Source: Piscicola geometra (lineage: Eukaryota; Annelida; Clitellata; Hirudinida; Piscicolidae). Taken from it: a stretch of 64,000 nucleotides of DNA. Shown one piece after another: positions 26,593 through 40,781 of the stretch. A program made the position numbers and the translations under genes. The notes below the pieces were generated by a model, which saw only the letters and a program-made list of their open reading frames with translations, searched no databases and was not told the origin of the DNA. The stretch is taken from positions 2,591,772-2,655,771 of the forward strand of contig OX030959.1 in NCBI GenBank assembly GCA_943735955.1. The letters are read 5' to 3'. Position 1 is the stretch's first letter. Each line of letters opens with the position of its first letter.

Positions 26593-29500
26593 ATGGAGTT
26601 CAACAAACACTTTGTCCACAGCCCCTACTACAACAACCACAACAAAATGACGAGCATCAACAACAACTGCAACAACAACAAAGACATTATGTCTCCATGC
26701 AGCGTTCTTTCGCAGTCTGACGACGACTTCAACAAAAACGATAAATACAACAACACGTACAAAAACAACATCCACTACAACAACCCCAGCTCCAACACCA
26801 CCGACAACAGTAGCGAGACGCACACAGACAACCAAGCAGACGTGCATACTGACAACAACACAGACAACCACGATGACAACCACGGAGACAACCACGGAGA
26901 CGGAAACATAGACGCAGAGGGCATCTGGAGTGCAGACATCGAACAGGCGTTCATTGAGGCCATGGCGATCTACCCTCCATGTGGAAGGAGGAAGATCATC
27001 TTGTCGGAAGAGGGAAAGATGTATGGTGAGTGGAAGTGCTTGCTGATTGTGCTTTCGTGTAGCTGGAGGTGCATGGAAGAAGTTAATGGATTAGATTAGT
27101 GGTCTTGAAACTCGTCCGGGTTTACGCCACGTTAATTATACTCTTCGTTGAATTGTACTGTTAGAGAGAATGATTCAAATCATAAAGCACCCATCACACG
27201 CAGGCAGGAACGAGTTGATAGCGAGATACATCAAGCTGAGGACTGGAAAGACCCGCACAAGGAAACAGGTTTCCAGCCACATCCAGGTGCTAGGCAGGAG
27301 ACACATCAAGTTCATCAACGCTGCTGCCTACAAGGTGCTGGAGGGGGAAGAGGTGGTGGAGAGGATTGAGTTTAAATAGGAGTTGAAATGAAGAAGGATT
27401 ACATATGTTAACCGATTAATTTTATTTGAAAAATTTAATTTTTGTGAAATTAAAAAAAATATTTTTTGAGCTATATTCTTAAACTAGTTTTCTTCTTCTT
27501 CTTGCAGTTCCACGCCTTTAAAGACCACCCTTACCTCTCCATCCACTCTCCAATCAAGACCAATCGACCCATGAGGGATATCAACAACAACAGCAACAAC
27601 ACCAACAATTTCAACCACAACTACAACCATAACAACTTCAACAATATCGAAAGCAATGATGACAACAATGCAAACGATAAAAACTACATAGACGAAAAAA
27701 AATCGACAGAAAACGTCGCTTGTTTTGATGCTTCTTACAAAAACGGATTTCTCGAAAAAGAAACAAAAAACGACGACCACGCTCTTAACGATGAAAATGG
27801 CAGTGAGAATGGCAGCTTGAAGAACAGGAGTAGAAACGCACACAGCAACTTTTCAACGCCCCTCAAGTCCTCTTCCATGTACAACAGTGTGCCTTTCCCG
27901 CTCAAGGAAGAGGTTGTTCTTTCAAACCACGTTGTAGTAGTAACTATTTTTTTGAATTAATGACTGTTTTTTGTTTAAAAAAACTTTTGCAATGTTTTAA
28001 CAACTTTTAACTTTTTATATGATATAAATAAAAATGTTTAAAACTTGTTTTAAATTTACAATACAATTCCAATCTCAGAGTGTTCAGAGCAGGCCGAAGG
28101 AAGAGAATGAGAGGAAAGAGGGTTCGAAGAGAGACGGAGATGAGACGAGGGAAGACGTGAAGAGTGTTTGTGAGTCGGAGCAGGTTCAGTTCTTTCCAGA
28201 CTCGACATTCTCTCCAGCAAGCACCAACTTCCGACAAGTGTGCAGTGTTGAGCAGGCTAAGGAGGCCGATGAACACTCGATCGCCTCCTTCTCCACGCCC
28301 ACCAAGCCCTACCACGTGACCCCCTTCTACAGCAGAGAGGCGCTCAACTACTCGTACCGCAGTGACGCCCTCAGCCAGCACCTCCTACCGCCCTCCACCC
28401 CTCCCTCCTCCTACATGCGACCCCCCATGGCACATGTATTCTCCCCACACGCAGGAGTATGCTTCTAGTTCTCAATCCTTAATATCATTTAAATAAAAAT
28501 TTCAATTATCATTTATGTCATTTTTATTCAATTTTTGAAGTTTTCTTGAGCTGATTTAAAAGTATTTAAAATTCCTTTTATAAATATTTTAGTTTTATTA
28601 TCAATCAAATTTTTTCAAAATTTCAGAAAACTTATTATCCGTTCAGTCCAAAGTGAGCTTTATAATTTCAAACAAAATCATTTTAATATTTGACACAAAG
28701 AGAAAATTTACGCCTCTTATGTAAAAAATATTTTAGTTTTTTTAATAATAGCTCAAGAGTTGTACAATATATCCCACATCTTGAACAGATTTAGTCTGAC
28801 TCCTTCGATTGACGTAGACACCACCAAAGCGCCCACCAACAACACAAACAACAACTTACCTTCATTTGGTCCTACTGACCTCACAGTGCTCAACACTCAA
28901 CAACAACTACCGCAGCAAAAACCACCAATTCACCTACAACAACAACAACAACTTCCACAAAGCTTAACACCTTTACAAATTCAAAATCAACTTCAACAAC
29001 AACAACAACTCCAACAACAACAGCAACAACAACAACAACTGTTGCAACAACTACCACAAAACCACCAACTAGCCCATCAGCACCACCACTCCACTCTCTA
29101 CCATCACATCCCTGAGGGCCCTCTCATCAAAAAGTACATCGAATCTTCGAAACTGAGACTCGTTGAAATGTCTGCTTTCCTGCAGTCTGAGACTTCTGCA
29201 CTGCACACTCAAGCAGACGTTCACAAACAGTACAACCCGTCAGACGCATCCACTCCTCCATCCATACCTACCCATCTTTCCATTCCACCTCAGCCACCAA
29301 TCCCTCATCAGTTCATCTACATCGACAACGATTCCATTTCTGAGCAAGAGTTTGAGGTTATGACTCAATTAAAACATTTTTAAAATCACAAATGACATTT
29401 TGAAAATCTAAATAACTCATTCTACCTAAAAAGCTTACCTTACATTCAATTCATAGTGAATAACTAAGTTATATTTCTTGCAACTCGTCTCTCCTCAAAC

Positions 29501-30801
29501 TCAGCCATTCTGACTCGACCCAACAGAGCATCGAAGTGTCGTGCATTCAGGAAAAGTTTCCATGCAACAAGCGAGGCCTGCGGGAGATGCTGGAAAGAGG
29601 ACCCCAGGACGCCTTCTACCTCGTCAAGTTCTGGGTGAGACGACTTTTGGAGCACTCAGAATTATAAGACTTCTCTACTTGATGCCATGGAGATATATGT
29701 TTTATGACTATTTAATGTTTTAAAACTTATTTCTAAGTTTTCATAATATTCTCAACTAAGCTGAATTAAAATATTCACATCAATTGGTTCTCCAACACAG
29801 GCAGATTTGAGCGTTGACTTGGAGCAGATTCAGCGGTCCTTGTACGCTTACACCATCAGGTCCTAGTGATTTCATGTTTTTTAGAGATATATGAAGAATA
29901 TATTAACAAATAATTTTTGAATTTTATTAATATAATTAAGTTATTTAATTTATAAATATTAACTCATTTGTAAATAGTTTTTTATTCAAATTCTAGATTC
30001 GAAAGCCACGCTTCTCTCAGGGAGATTCAACTCTCAACGAAGATCTGTTCTTTTGGCAAACAAGTTGTCGAAAAAATCGAGGTAAAAAAATTCAAAAAAA
30101 ATCAAAAAATATATACTTTTTTACGACATAAAACATTCTTTCGACTATAAATCTTCCTAATAATCACCACATCTCAAAAAAAAACATGCACAACCTTACC
30201 CTAAACAACATTGCACAAAATTCCACCACACCACACAAAACCACCAGACACACACAACAAAACGTCTCATTTCACAACCATAAAACTCACTAAAATAACC
30301 CCCCCCCTCCCGCACACAGAACGAAGTGTGCCAAGTGTGTGCGTGGGACAGTGAACGAGTTTCCTTCTCTTTCGTGCAGTCTCCCATGTGTGACTACCTA
30401 GTCAGCTTCATCCAGAAACTCAAGCAACTGCCAGTAACCAGCATGATGGACAGCGTCCTTGAGAACTTCACTGTTCTACAGGTTTGCTGTCACTTTTGAA
30501 CCTGTTTCAACTATAATTAAAATTAAAATTATTTTATTTTTTCGTTTTGTGCATGTGATATAATTAATCTAAAAAACTATAAAACTGAATTTTAAACTTC
30601 AAAATTAAATACAATACAAACTCAAAATTAAATAGGCTCAGGTAACTTTTTCTTCCTGTATAAGCCACTTAAAAATGACCAAAACATGCACAGACGGTGA
30701 CCTCGCTAGAGAGCAAGGAGGTGCTCTTGTGCATTGGCTACGTCTTCGAGGTGAGCAGCACAGAAGCTCAACACCACGTCTACAAACTCGTCCTCTCTTG
30801 A
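26593..30801 (+). CDS. TEAD: TEAD/Scalloped transcription factor
   Basis: Exons seen: ?-27025, 27204-27334, 27508-27912, 28079-28456, ~28758-29356, ~29505-29634, 29801-29859, 29997-30081, 30320-30481, 30694-30801. The TEA DNA-binding domain spans the first two exons: [36 protein letters not shown], then [20 protein letters not shown] and QVSSHIQVL. The C-terminal YAP/Vestigial-binding domain is equally clear: [67 protein letters not shown] and a final LVLS. It acts in the nucleus as the DNA-binding end of the Hippo pathway. The linker is unusually long and rich in Asn and Gln. The 26593 ATG is a conservative start, since the open frame extends upstream. Junctions 28456/28758 and 29356/29505 do not close in phase, so a short exon may be missing there. 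Confidence 0.93.
27096..27160 (+). repeat. Dispersed TTGTA-tailed repeat, copy 4
   Basis: AGTGGTCTTGAAACTCGTCC, GGGTTTACGCCACGTTAATT and a short TTGAATTGTACTG tail. It lies inside the 178-bp intron (27026-27203) that splits the TEA domain, so it makes up over a third of that intron. Confidence 0.7.
28912..29075 (+). repeat. CAA/CAG-rich polyglutamine tract in TEAD
   Basis: Clusters of CAA and occasional CAG codons give several Gln runs of up to about ten residues within the TEAD linker. Confidence 0.85.
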
Positions 30802-32389
30802 TCATCACTTGACTTCATCTGTTTCAACCATCGCTTAATTTGAGTATATAAATTCATTTGATTATTGGGCATGATTTTTTTCCATCCAAAAGTCGTGGCC
30901 TTTGTATGTATTTTGATATTTATAATGATTGAAAATGAAGTCTTTAAATATGACCTAGAAGCTTTTCTATTATTTATTTTTATAAGGTTTTTACATTTTC
31001 TATAAAACTTTAAACAAAATTTTAAAAGGATGATAAATTATAAAATGAATTGTTAGTTTAAATAACGAATGTGTCGTTTTTTGTAGATTTTTCAAACCAT
31101 CAAAAATCGCATCGTTCTTCGATTCGAGTTAACATGATTTAACCTTAATGAAGCCTTTGTTAGCATGAAGAGTTTGCATTTTTGTTGTACATTTATCTTC
31201 ATTATTGCTGTTTCGTAGTTGGATTCTTTTCTAATTTTGTGTAAATATAAAATTTAATTTTTAAAATGCACAGACTGAGTTGTTAGCTCAATTATCTTAA
31301 TTTTTACTACTTAGCGTTTATAAGTGTCAGTTACAGAGTTTTTACTCTTTATTTTACTAACGTTTCAAAACGCATTCCAATTTTTTAAAGAAATTTTCAT
31401 GATGGTTCATGCTTGAATTCTCGCTTTTCCTTCTCTTCTGTTACTAATTTTTATGACACAATTTGTCAGCTATATAATAAACTCACTAAGAATGACTTTT
31501 TAATTGTGTCAATGACAATATCTATTGAACGAACAGTGTCTTTTTAACTTTAAATCTTCAAGATGCCATTTAATATTATTGACTCTAAAATTTAGAGTCT
31601 AAATGCCTTTCCTATCATTTCAGCTTCAATGTTTTACATTCGTGCTTTTTTCTAATAATTTTCCTTGTTATACTTTGAATAATAGCTCGCACTTGGAAAA
31701 TTATACTTGACAATAAAAAGTATCAATTCTTATTTGGAATTATTACATTTTAGGGAGTTAAATAATATTTGGCTTAAACAAGATTTTAGTTTAATAGACT
31801 ATTCAACTTAAATCGTTATTTAGTCAATCAGTAGCTCAGTAAGTTTGGTCCTAAAACTTAGACATAAATCCGTTTTTCTGATGCAAATATAAAAATCAGT
31901 ACCGTAGGGCTTCTTATGAAATTCTGTTTCAATTTCATTTTACATTGGAAAAAATATAAGGCTAGCAATTTTGATCGTCACTATGTAAACTTCGGTAATA
32001 TACTAATATATTCGCACACTTTGAAATATTTGCTTTTGAAAATATTGTCCGAATGAACTTTTTCGATAAGTGAGGGTGTCTGAACATTATGGGTGCTCGA
32101 ACAATCTGGTACTTTACGATAGACAAGATATCTGTCTCGTACTTTAAAAGAAATTAAAAAATTAAAATAAAATTCAGCTTTTTCAATGAATAAGAATATA
32201 GTTTATTTTTACACTATTTGTATGAAATTTATCAAGATGATGATAATAATAATATGTTGTGGGTTGTAGGAGAACCTAAATTCAGCTTTGTTTGGTCGCT
32301 TCGTGAAATTTTTAATTTGCATAATAATATTGGATTAAAATATGAAAATATTTTCGAAAGAAATTCGTATGCCTATTTTGTAAACGATA
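30802..32389. other. Intergenic between TEAD and the zinc-finger gene
   Basis: AT-rich. Probably TEAD 3' UTR on the left and promoter or 5' UTR of the next gene on the right. No other gene is seen. Confidence 0.5.
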
Positions 32390-35300
32390 ATGGATCAATC
32401 CAACATCGGATTTTGTCATTTCGAGTCCATGTCAGGATTTACCTCTGACATCAATTGTCACCTCAACAACAACCTCCAGCGCCACTCCAACACCACGAGC
32501 GGAAACAACCGACTGCCCAACAGCATTACGACCAGCGACAATGCCGCAAACAGCCGAAACAATCAGAATATTTCGCAGCCGAACATGAACGCCCTCTTCA
32601 ACAACGCCGACTACCAGGCAGGCGACAACAACTTCGACTCGTCTGCCTCCAACTTTCCGATTCCTTCCTCGTCTGCCTCTCAGTTCTTCATGCCCTCCGA
32701 GGTCTTCAACTCTTCAACCGCCATGTTCACATTCTCTCCCCCGCATAATTTCTTCTCGCAGCCCGATCTCTCACGAATGTACCCCTTCATCCAACGCAGC
32801 ACCGCCATCTTGGATCCGTCGCATTTATCGCACCAACTCACCCACTCGATCTTCCCCATGCACAGGTTTCCTGAACTCATGAACTCCAGCAATGAAGCCA
32901 TCTCGCAACTGAATCCTGGATCTTTTTTCAAATCTCAACCAAACTTTCAACAACAATCATCTCGGCAAGAATCTCAACAACAACAGCAACAACAAACGCA
33001 ACAACAACAACAGCCCATTTACAAAGGCACACCAAACCAAATTCCATCCACAACTTCTTCATCCATCCTCTCTTCCTCTCCCTCCACATCATCACCTCCT
33101 TCATCCAATATCAAATCCTCTATCGAAAGTTCTCTCTCACTCCCTAATCCTAAATCCCTCTCAAAGTTGCACCAGGACGACGCCACACTACAGACAAATA
33201 AAACACTCAACAACCTCCAACCAGTCAACAACAACTACAACAACTCTTACAAGCATGACACCAACAAAGGCAACAGCAACAGTGACAAGCAAATGCTTCT
33301 CTCAAAAAAGTCTGATCCAGCTCAAAACTGCAAAGTCTTCATCACCACGACCACCATCGCCCTCCCAATCCCTTCCTCCCCCATCTCCTCTCCACCCATC
33401 AATGAACAAGATGAAGCCAAGCCAGATCCTAAACTTCAAGAAGCTCACAGCATCAACAATGTCAATAATAACACCATTAATAATAATAATGCTGCACAGC
33501 TTACAAGCAATCTCGCTTTACAACAAGGTAACAACAATGATCTGAAGCAAATGATCAAAAACAACAATCAGCTGAGTAATAATAGTAATAATAATATCAT
33601 TAACAACAAAAACAACAATAATAATCACATAAACAACAATAACTCTTTGCAACTTAATGCCAACAACAACAACAACAACAGCCTCATTTCAACAAACAAC
33701 ATTAAAACAGACAATGAACTAAATCAAAATCTCGAAAATGACAACAGCAACAAAAATGATCTTAACAACAACAACAACAACAACTCAATCTCTGATGACG
33801 TATTTCTACAACACTTACTAGCCACAACATCCAAAAAGTCTCAAGATGGAATCAACAACAATATATACAACAACAACAACAACAATAATGAAAACATACC
33901 CAACAACATGAACAATGACAACAACAACAACGACAAAGACAAGCAACAAACTCCTCCACAACAACAACAACAACAAAAGGGCTTACAACAAACACCACAA
34001 GCCTTCCACCACCACACCCCCCTCAAACTGGACACTCTAGTTCAAGTTATTCCATTGTATTTGCATGCATTTCTTACCTGCTCTTGCACCCACCTACTTA
34101 TTATCAGTTTGAATTTTGTTCACTGACCACTCATTCATCCACCGAGTTTGCAAGCATGCTACCACACTAACAGAACACCATTCTAGTTCGTTTCATTTCA
34201 CCACTCCATCAATAATCACCACAGCCTATCCACACCACCACCAAACCACACTTTCCCCAGCAACACACTTCTATCAAACCACACCACTAAACCACCCCCT
34301 CCACCACCAAACCACACCCTCCACTACCAAACCACCCCCTTCCACCACACCAACCCCCCAACCCCGACAAACCAATCGCCACTACCACACCAGGTGAGCG
34401 ACCAACAATGCATCATGGTGAACAACCAGAAGAGGTGGGTGTGTCTTGAGTGTCCCAAGATGTACTCCACCAAGCACAACCTCGTCACGCACATCCTCGG
34501 TCACAAGAACATCAAACCGCACGCGTGCTCCCTGTGTGGCAAGTTCTTCAAGCAGGTTTGTGTGTGGGATGGGGTGGGTGTGATGGGGGCTATGTTAGTT
34601 TGGGTGGGTAATGTGTCTGTGGGAGGAGTGTGGGTATGTGTGAGTGTGGGGGGAAGTGAGTGGGTATGTGTGATTGTGGGGGGTAGGTTTGTGTATGCGT
34701 TTGTGGGTGGATGGGTGGGTGGACTGATGTATATATGTGTGTGGGAGATTTGATGTCTTTTTTTTCTGTTCACAGTATCTCATCATTTTAGTTTTTTTGA
34801 TATTTTTTAACCTATCTCTACCATCCATCTCTACCACTTCACCAATCGTTCACCACCACCGTTTTTACACCACCCACACACGAACCACCATCACTTTTAC
34901 ATTACCCACACACACACGAACCACCACCACTACCAACCACCACAACCACTACCACTACCAACCACCACAACCACCCTCACTCCAACTACTACCAACCACC
35001 ACAACCACTACCAACCACCACAACTACTACCAACCACCACAACTACTACCAACCACCACAACCACTACCAACCACCACAACCACTACCAACCACCACAAC
35101 CACTACCAACCACCACCACAACCACCCTAACCCCAGGTGAGCCACCTGCACACGCACATGCTGACGCACGGCAACATCAAGCCGCACTCCTGCCCCATCT
35201 GCTTCCGCAGCTTCACGCAGTCGTGCCACGTGAAGCGGCACATGGTCGTCCACGAACACGACAAGTCGCACGTGTGTTCGGTGTGTGGTCGAGGCTTCGC

Positions 35301-37395
35301 ATACCTCAACGACCTGAACAAGCACTCACTCAAGCACTTTAACCAAAGAAACGTCAGTAGTAACAACAATAATGATAGCATTTCGAGTGTTAACAGTCAG
35401 TCTGGTGGTGCTGGTGGTGCTGGTGGTGTAGGCAGCGATGATGGCATTGGCAATATGCAGGTTTGTTTGTATGGGTGGGTGGGTTGGTGGGTTGGTGGGT
35501 GGATGTTTAATTGTGCGTTGTTTGTCTGTTAACCTTTTTTATTAGGGATAATAATAATGATGATGATTAAGGCGATGATGATGATGATTATTGATGATGA
35601 TTTGATATGAAAAAGTTAAATAAAGATGAGAATAGGTTGATTAAATATAAGTGAATTGGTGAATGGCATTGTTGGCTCACAGGAGGGGGGAGTGAAGGGG
35701 GATGGCATGAAAGGGGTCAGGGTGTCGCAGAGAGGCAGGCCCAGGGTGAGTTGGTGTTGCATCGTTCAGTGGTGCTATAAGCATTCAGAGAATACATTTT
35801 ACGTTCTGAGTGTGGCGTCTTTGGCTTTTTAAATATTCATCGGATAATCTAGTGTTGAATATCCAACGAATTAGTGCTGTTTGACTACCATGCATCACAA
35901 CAACAACAACAACAACTTCAAAACAACAACAGGGGAGCTTATCAATGCACAGTCAATCCCTGGGCGCAGTAGGACCATCCGGCAACAACCACACCGCCAA
36001 CACCAACAACAACAACAACCCACTTGGCATGAAACTCTCGTGCGACGAATGCGACCTCAAGTTCGACAGCAAGGAGCAGTTGATCATCCACGTCTCGATC
36101 GAACACAAGAACGTCTACTCGTGCCACCTATGCGACCAGGTGTTCGCCTACCCCTCACAGCTGAAGCACCACCAGGCCAAACATAACAGCAATCGGCCCT
36201 TCATCTGTGGAGAGTGTGGTGTCAACTTCATGAAGGTGGGTGGATAAGGGCTTTTATCTTGTTGGGAGTTTTATCTTTTTAAAATGATTTATTAATTGTA
36301 ATAATATATTAATTATAATTGTTGATTTACTATAAAAATAAGTTAATTATAATAGTTTATTTATTATTTAAAATGTAAAAATTATAATAATTTATTTATT
36401 ATTTAAAATGTACAAATTATAATAGTTTATTTATTATTTAAAATGTACAAATTATAATAATTCATTTATTATTTAAAATGTACAAATTATAATAATTTAT
36501 TTATTACTTAAAATGTATAAATTATAAAGATTTATTTAATATTATAATTAATTAATTATAATAATTTAATCATCAAAAATGTGTATTAGTGCTTAACTAT
36601 GCAACCAAGCACCAATGCATGCATGCATCCGCCCACCCACAGGAACACCATCTGAAGGCTCACATGTTCACCCACACTGGCCTCAAGCCCTATGAATGCA
36701 AGGTAGTAGTGCACTTTTCAATGCGGTGCTTCCTTCCGTAGTTGTCGCTGCATTCATCGTTAAATTTAATTTTTAATTATGGCCATTCATTAAGGATTTA
36801 GTTGATTTTAGGCAATTTATTCTACTATTTTATAAACGCATTAACTTCTTGCTTGCATCTATAACAAATCATTCCTCCACCTACATCTTCTATCATCTCT
36901 TCCCTACCCACCTTCCTCAGCACCTCTTCAACTTCTATGGATTCTTTCTCCGACCGCACACACACACGCACACCAACACCCTCAACAACACCCTCACCAA
37001 CACCCTCAACAACACCCACACCAACACCCTCACCAACACCCTCAACAACACCCTCAACAACACCCTCACCAACACCCTCAACAACACCCACACCAACACC
37101 CTCACCAACACGCTCCTTCCTCCAAAACGCCTACCCAGGTGTGTGGCAGGGCGTTCAACCAGAAGGCGAACCTACGTCGACACACGCTGATCCACGACGC
37201 GCTGAAGAAGTACGCGTGCAACGTGTGTGGTCGCATGTTCACGCAGGTGCAGATCCTCAAGGCACACCTGATCACGCACCGAGACCTCAAGCCCTTCCAG
37301 TGCAAAGTCTGCGGTTAGTCGCTTACTGATGCTAGTAATACTGCTGCTGCTGTTGCTGCTGCTACTGCTAGTACTACTACTACTACTACTACTAG

Positions 37396-37463
<68 letters not shown>

Positions 37464-38877
37464 AAACTACTACTACCAATCTTTCTTATACTACTACTAC
37501 CACCACAACTTCTACTACCACAACCACTCAGACAAGAGATTCAGCAGACTGCACAACTTGAACGGGCACATGCACCTGCACGGAGGCGATCGTCCCTTCA
37601 CGTGCTCCTGTGGTGCCTCGTTCACTCTCAAAGGTGGTGGAGGGGGGTTGGAGGGTGGTGGAGGGTGGTGGAGGGGGGTTGGAGGGGGGTTAGAAGGGTG
37701 GTGGAGGGGGATTGGAGGGTGGTGAAGGGGGATTGGAGGGTGGTGAAGGGGGTTGGAGGGTGGTAAAGGGGGGTTGGAGGGTGGTGAAGGAGGGTTGGAG
37801 GGTGGTGAAGGGGGTTGGAGGGTGGTGAAGGGGGGTTGGAGGGTGGTGAAGGGGGATTGGAGAGTGGTGAAGGGGGATTGGAGGGTGGTGAAGGGGGATT
37901 GGAGAGTGGTGAAGGGGGATTGGAGGGTGGTGAAGGAGGGTTGGAGGGTGGTAAAGGGGGGTTGGAGGGGGGTTAGAAGGGTGGTGGTGGTATGAAAGGT
38001 AGTGGAGGGGGAGGAAGAGTGAGGGTGGAGCGAGAGGAGGGGGAGTTAGAGTGGTGGAGAGACAGGCAGAGGGTGCTGAAGGGCTTGGAGAGAATGTGAG
38101 CTCCCTTGGGCTTACGTTCATGGTTGAATGGTCAGATTGATTTTTTTATCCATAACAAAATGACGCGATTTTATTTAACTTTTTCATCTCCAGGAAACCT
38201 CAATCGCCACAAGAAAGACAAGAACTGCCAGCCAATAGAAATGATCGACCTCGATGACATCATCGACACCAAGCCAATCCTGGACGCCCTCAACATGGAC
38301 GATGTCGTCATGGATACAGATAATAACAAAGCCCCCAACAACAACAACCCGCATAAAGAAATAAATAGGGTTATTATTTTTATTTTTTTTCATCTTATTA
38401 TTATGGAACAGGTTTTTATTCTTTTTCTATTCTCAATTTCAGGCCAACAACAACACTGCAATGATGGGCGATGTTGTGGCACTGGTTGACAACAACAACC
38501 AGCAACAACAACAACAACAAGTTCTAAGCAACCACAACATCGACAGAAACCACCATCATCATCATCATCACCAACAACAACACAATGACAGCTTCGCGAT
38601 GAAAGATAGAGAGATGAATCATTCCGACAACATCAACATGCAACAACTCAACAACCTGCAACAAATTAACACTCTCGACAACAACAACCACCCGCAACAA
38701 CAACAACCACAACAACACGCCTACAACACATACCAGGGTAGCGAGCAGCGTGGCGACGGCATGGAGGAGGGAAACAACAATTACGATGAAGAGGAGGAGG
38801 AAGATGAGGATGACAACAACGAAGGCAACACTTCAACCGACGAGAACTACGAATACAACAACGGCTACAACAAATGA
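32390..38877 (+). CDS. Asn/Gln-rich protein with 11 C2H2 zinc fingers
   Basis: Nine exons: 32390-34045, 34394-34555, 35137-35460, 35933-36235, 36643-36702, 37139-37313, 37532-37633, 38194-38369, 38443-38877. Every junction is GT-AG and in phase, and 3393 nt give 1130 residues. Residues 1-552 are low-complexity, rich in Asn, Gln and Ser. The rest holds eleven C2H2 fingers, from WVCLECPKMYSTKHNLVTH through YECKVCGRAFNQKANLRRH to FTCSCGASFTLKGNLNRHKK. The last finger is odd, with CxC spacing and a Cys in place of the final His (KKDKNC). Introns cut between or inside fingers. The C-terminus is again N/Q/H-rich with an acidic stretch. It is probably a sequence-specific nuclear DNA-binding protein. 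I do not recognise a named orthologue. The start is the first ATG of the long frame. Confidence 0.85.
34556..35136. repeat. Intronic simple repeats (GTGGG and ACCACAACCACT)
   Basis: Intron 2 of the zinc-finger gene. The left half is GT/GGG-rich; the right half (about 34915-35130) is an array of CCACCACAACCACTACCAA-type units running up to the acceptor. Confidence 0.8.
36345..36545. repeat. 35-bp AT-rich tandem repeat in an intron
   Basis: About five copies of AATTATAATAATTTATTTAT followed by TATTTAAAATGTACA, in intron 4 of the zinc-finger gene. Confidence 0.8.
36955..37115. repeat. CAACACCCTCA-type tandem repeat in an intron
   Basis: Twelve-base units (CCAACACCCTCA / ACAACACCCTCA) run almost to the acceptor of zinc-finger exon 6. 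Confidence 0.8.
37330..37515. repeat. (CTA)n microsatellite in an intron
   Basis: (CTA)n and CTG-type triplets fill intron 6 of the zinc-finger gene; it reads as poly-Leu but is non-coding. Confidence 0.88.
37634..38090. repeat. GGTGGTGAAGGGGGATTGGA minisatellite in an intron
   Basis: About 17 imperfect G-rich units of roughly 20-21 bp in intron 7 of the zinc-finger gene. The purine asymmetry could favour G-quadruplex or R-loop structure. Confidence 0.85.
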
Positions 38878-39827
38878 TAAGTCTGTAAGCCCCCAAAAAG
38901 TTCCTAAATTACAGTTTATTTACTCCGAGATGATTTTCTGAATGTAATCGATTCTGCCACTCATCCCTACATGTATGCAACCATGAAGCACCCCCAACTG
39001 CACCCTCAGCACCACTCAATCACCCAGATCACCACCCTCATTCAATGGCTACCTCAGTGGAGGCTTCGATTCAACTGGTCATTCCATCGTAAAGGCAAAT
39101 TGGACTCCATCATCATCATCAGCATTGTCATCTCATCATTATCATCGCCTCAATCATATTTATGTTCGTTTATCCTTTGAGTATTCTTAAATCCGTTTAA
39201 TTGATTCTGCACACTGGAGTTAGGCGTATCATGGCTAACAGAGAACTTTTGTACAGTTGAAGGTAAATCATTCTATAGATGTTTTATTCTTATTTTAAAG
39301 CGTTAATGTATATTTTATAAAAAATGAGTTAATGATATTTAATATTTGATGAAGTTATCATCGTCGTCATAATTATCATCGACTCATCAATCCGACTGAA
39401 TTTTATTAACTTTTATTTTAATTTCTTGTTTCCAGTGTACGCGCAAGCGTGATCCGATATTAAGTTCCCTTTTCAATGCACGCACTTGTATCAAACTATG
39501 TATTATTTCTTTCCACTCAATCAGTGTACATCTCAACTACCACTCCTACTCACTGTCCACAGCATTTGCACCAATTGCATATAATATAAAAACATATTAT
39601 GTGAGTGGTGTACAAGTAACTCATACCTCTTTTGTACTCATTGGCACACACCCTTAATTATGTATCCATTGTGGTGTCAGTGCAAATTACTTATTATCGT
39701 CGTATAATAAATTAACTTGTTAGCGTTTTAGTATTAATCAAGTGGTCAGCATTTTGTACTATAATTCTCAACATTATTACTATAGATTGAATGAGATATA
39801 AAAGAAACTTGTGGTTTAACTTGTACG
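38878..39827. other. Convergent 3' flanks of the zinc-finger gene and RPS14
   Basis: Presumably 3' UTR DNA of the zinc-finger gene. Short open frames here (for example 38971-39180) have no support. Confidence 0.5.
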
Positions 39828-39833
39828 TTTATT
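39828..39833 (-). terminator. Polyadenylation signal of RPS14
   Basis: AATAAA on the minus strand, about 50 bp past the RPS14 stop codon. Confidence 0.7.
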
Positions 39834-39882
39834 GGAGCATCTTAATGATCATTATCATGACGACTACTTAGTACAAGACAAC

Positions 39883-40781
<899 letters not shown>

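Noticed and set aside
28627..28655. Possible 26-bp micro-exon (KTYYPFSP) in TEAD
   Set aside because: It has AG before and GTGAGC after, but its phase does not fit both neighbours, so it was not added to the model.
37329..37766. Poly-Leu frame
   Set aside because: The (CTA)n array lies in an intron of the zinc-finger gene whose flanking exons join in phase without it.
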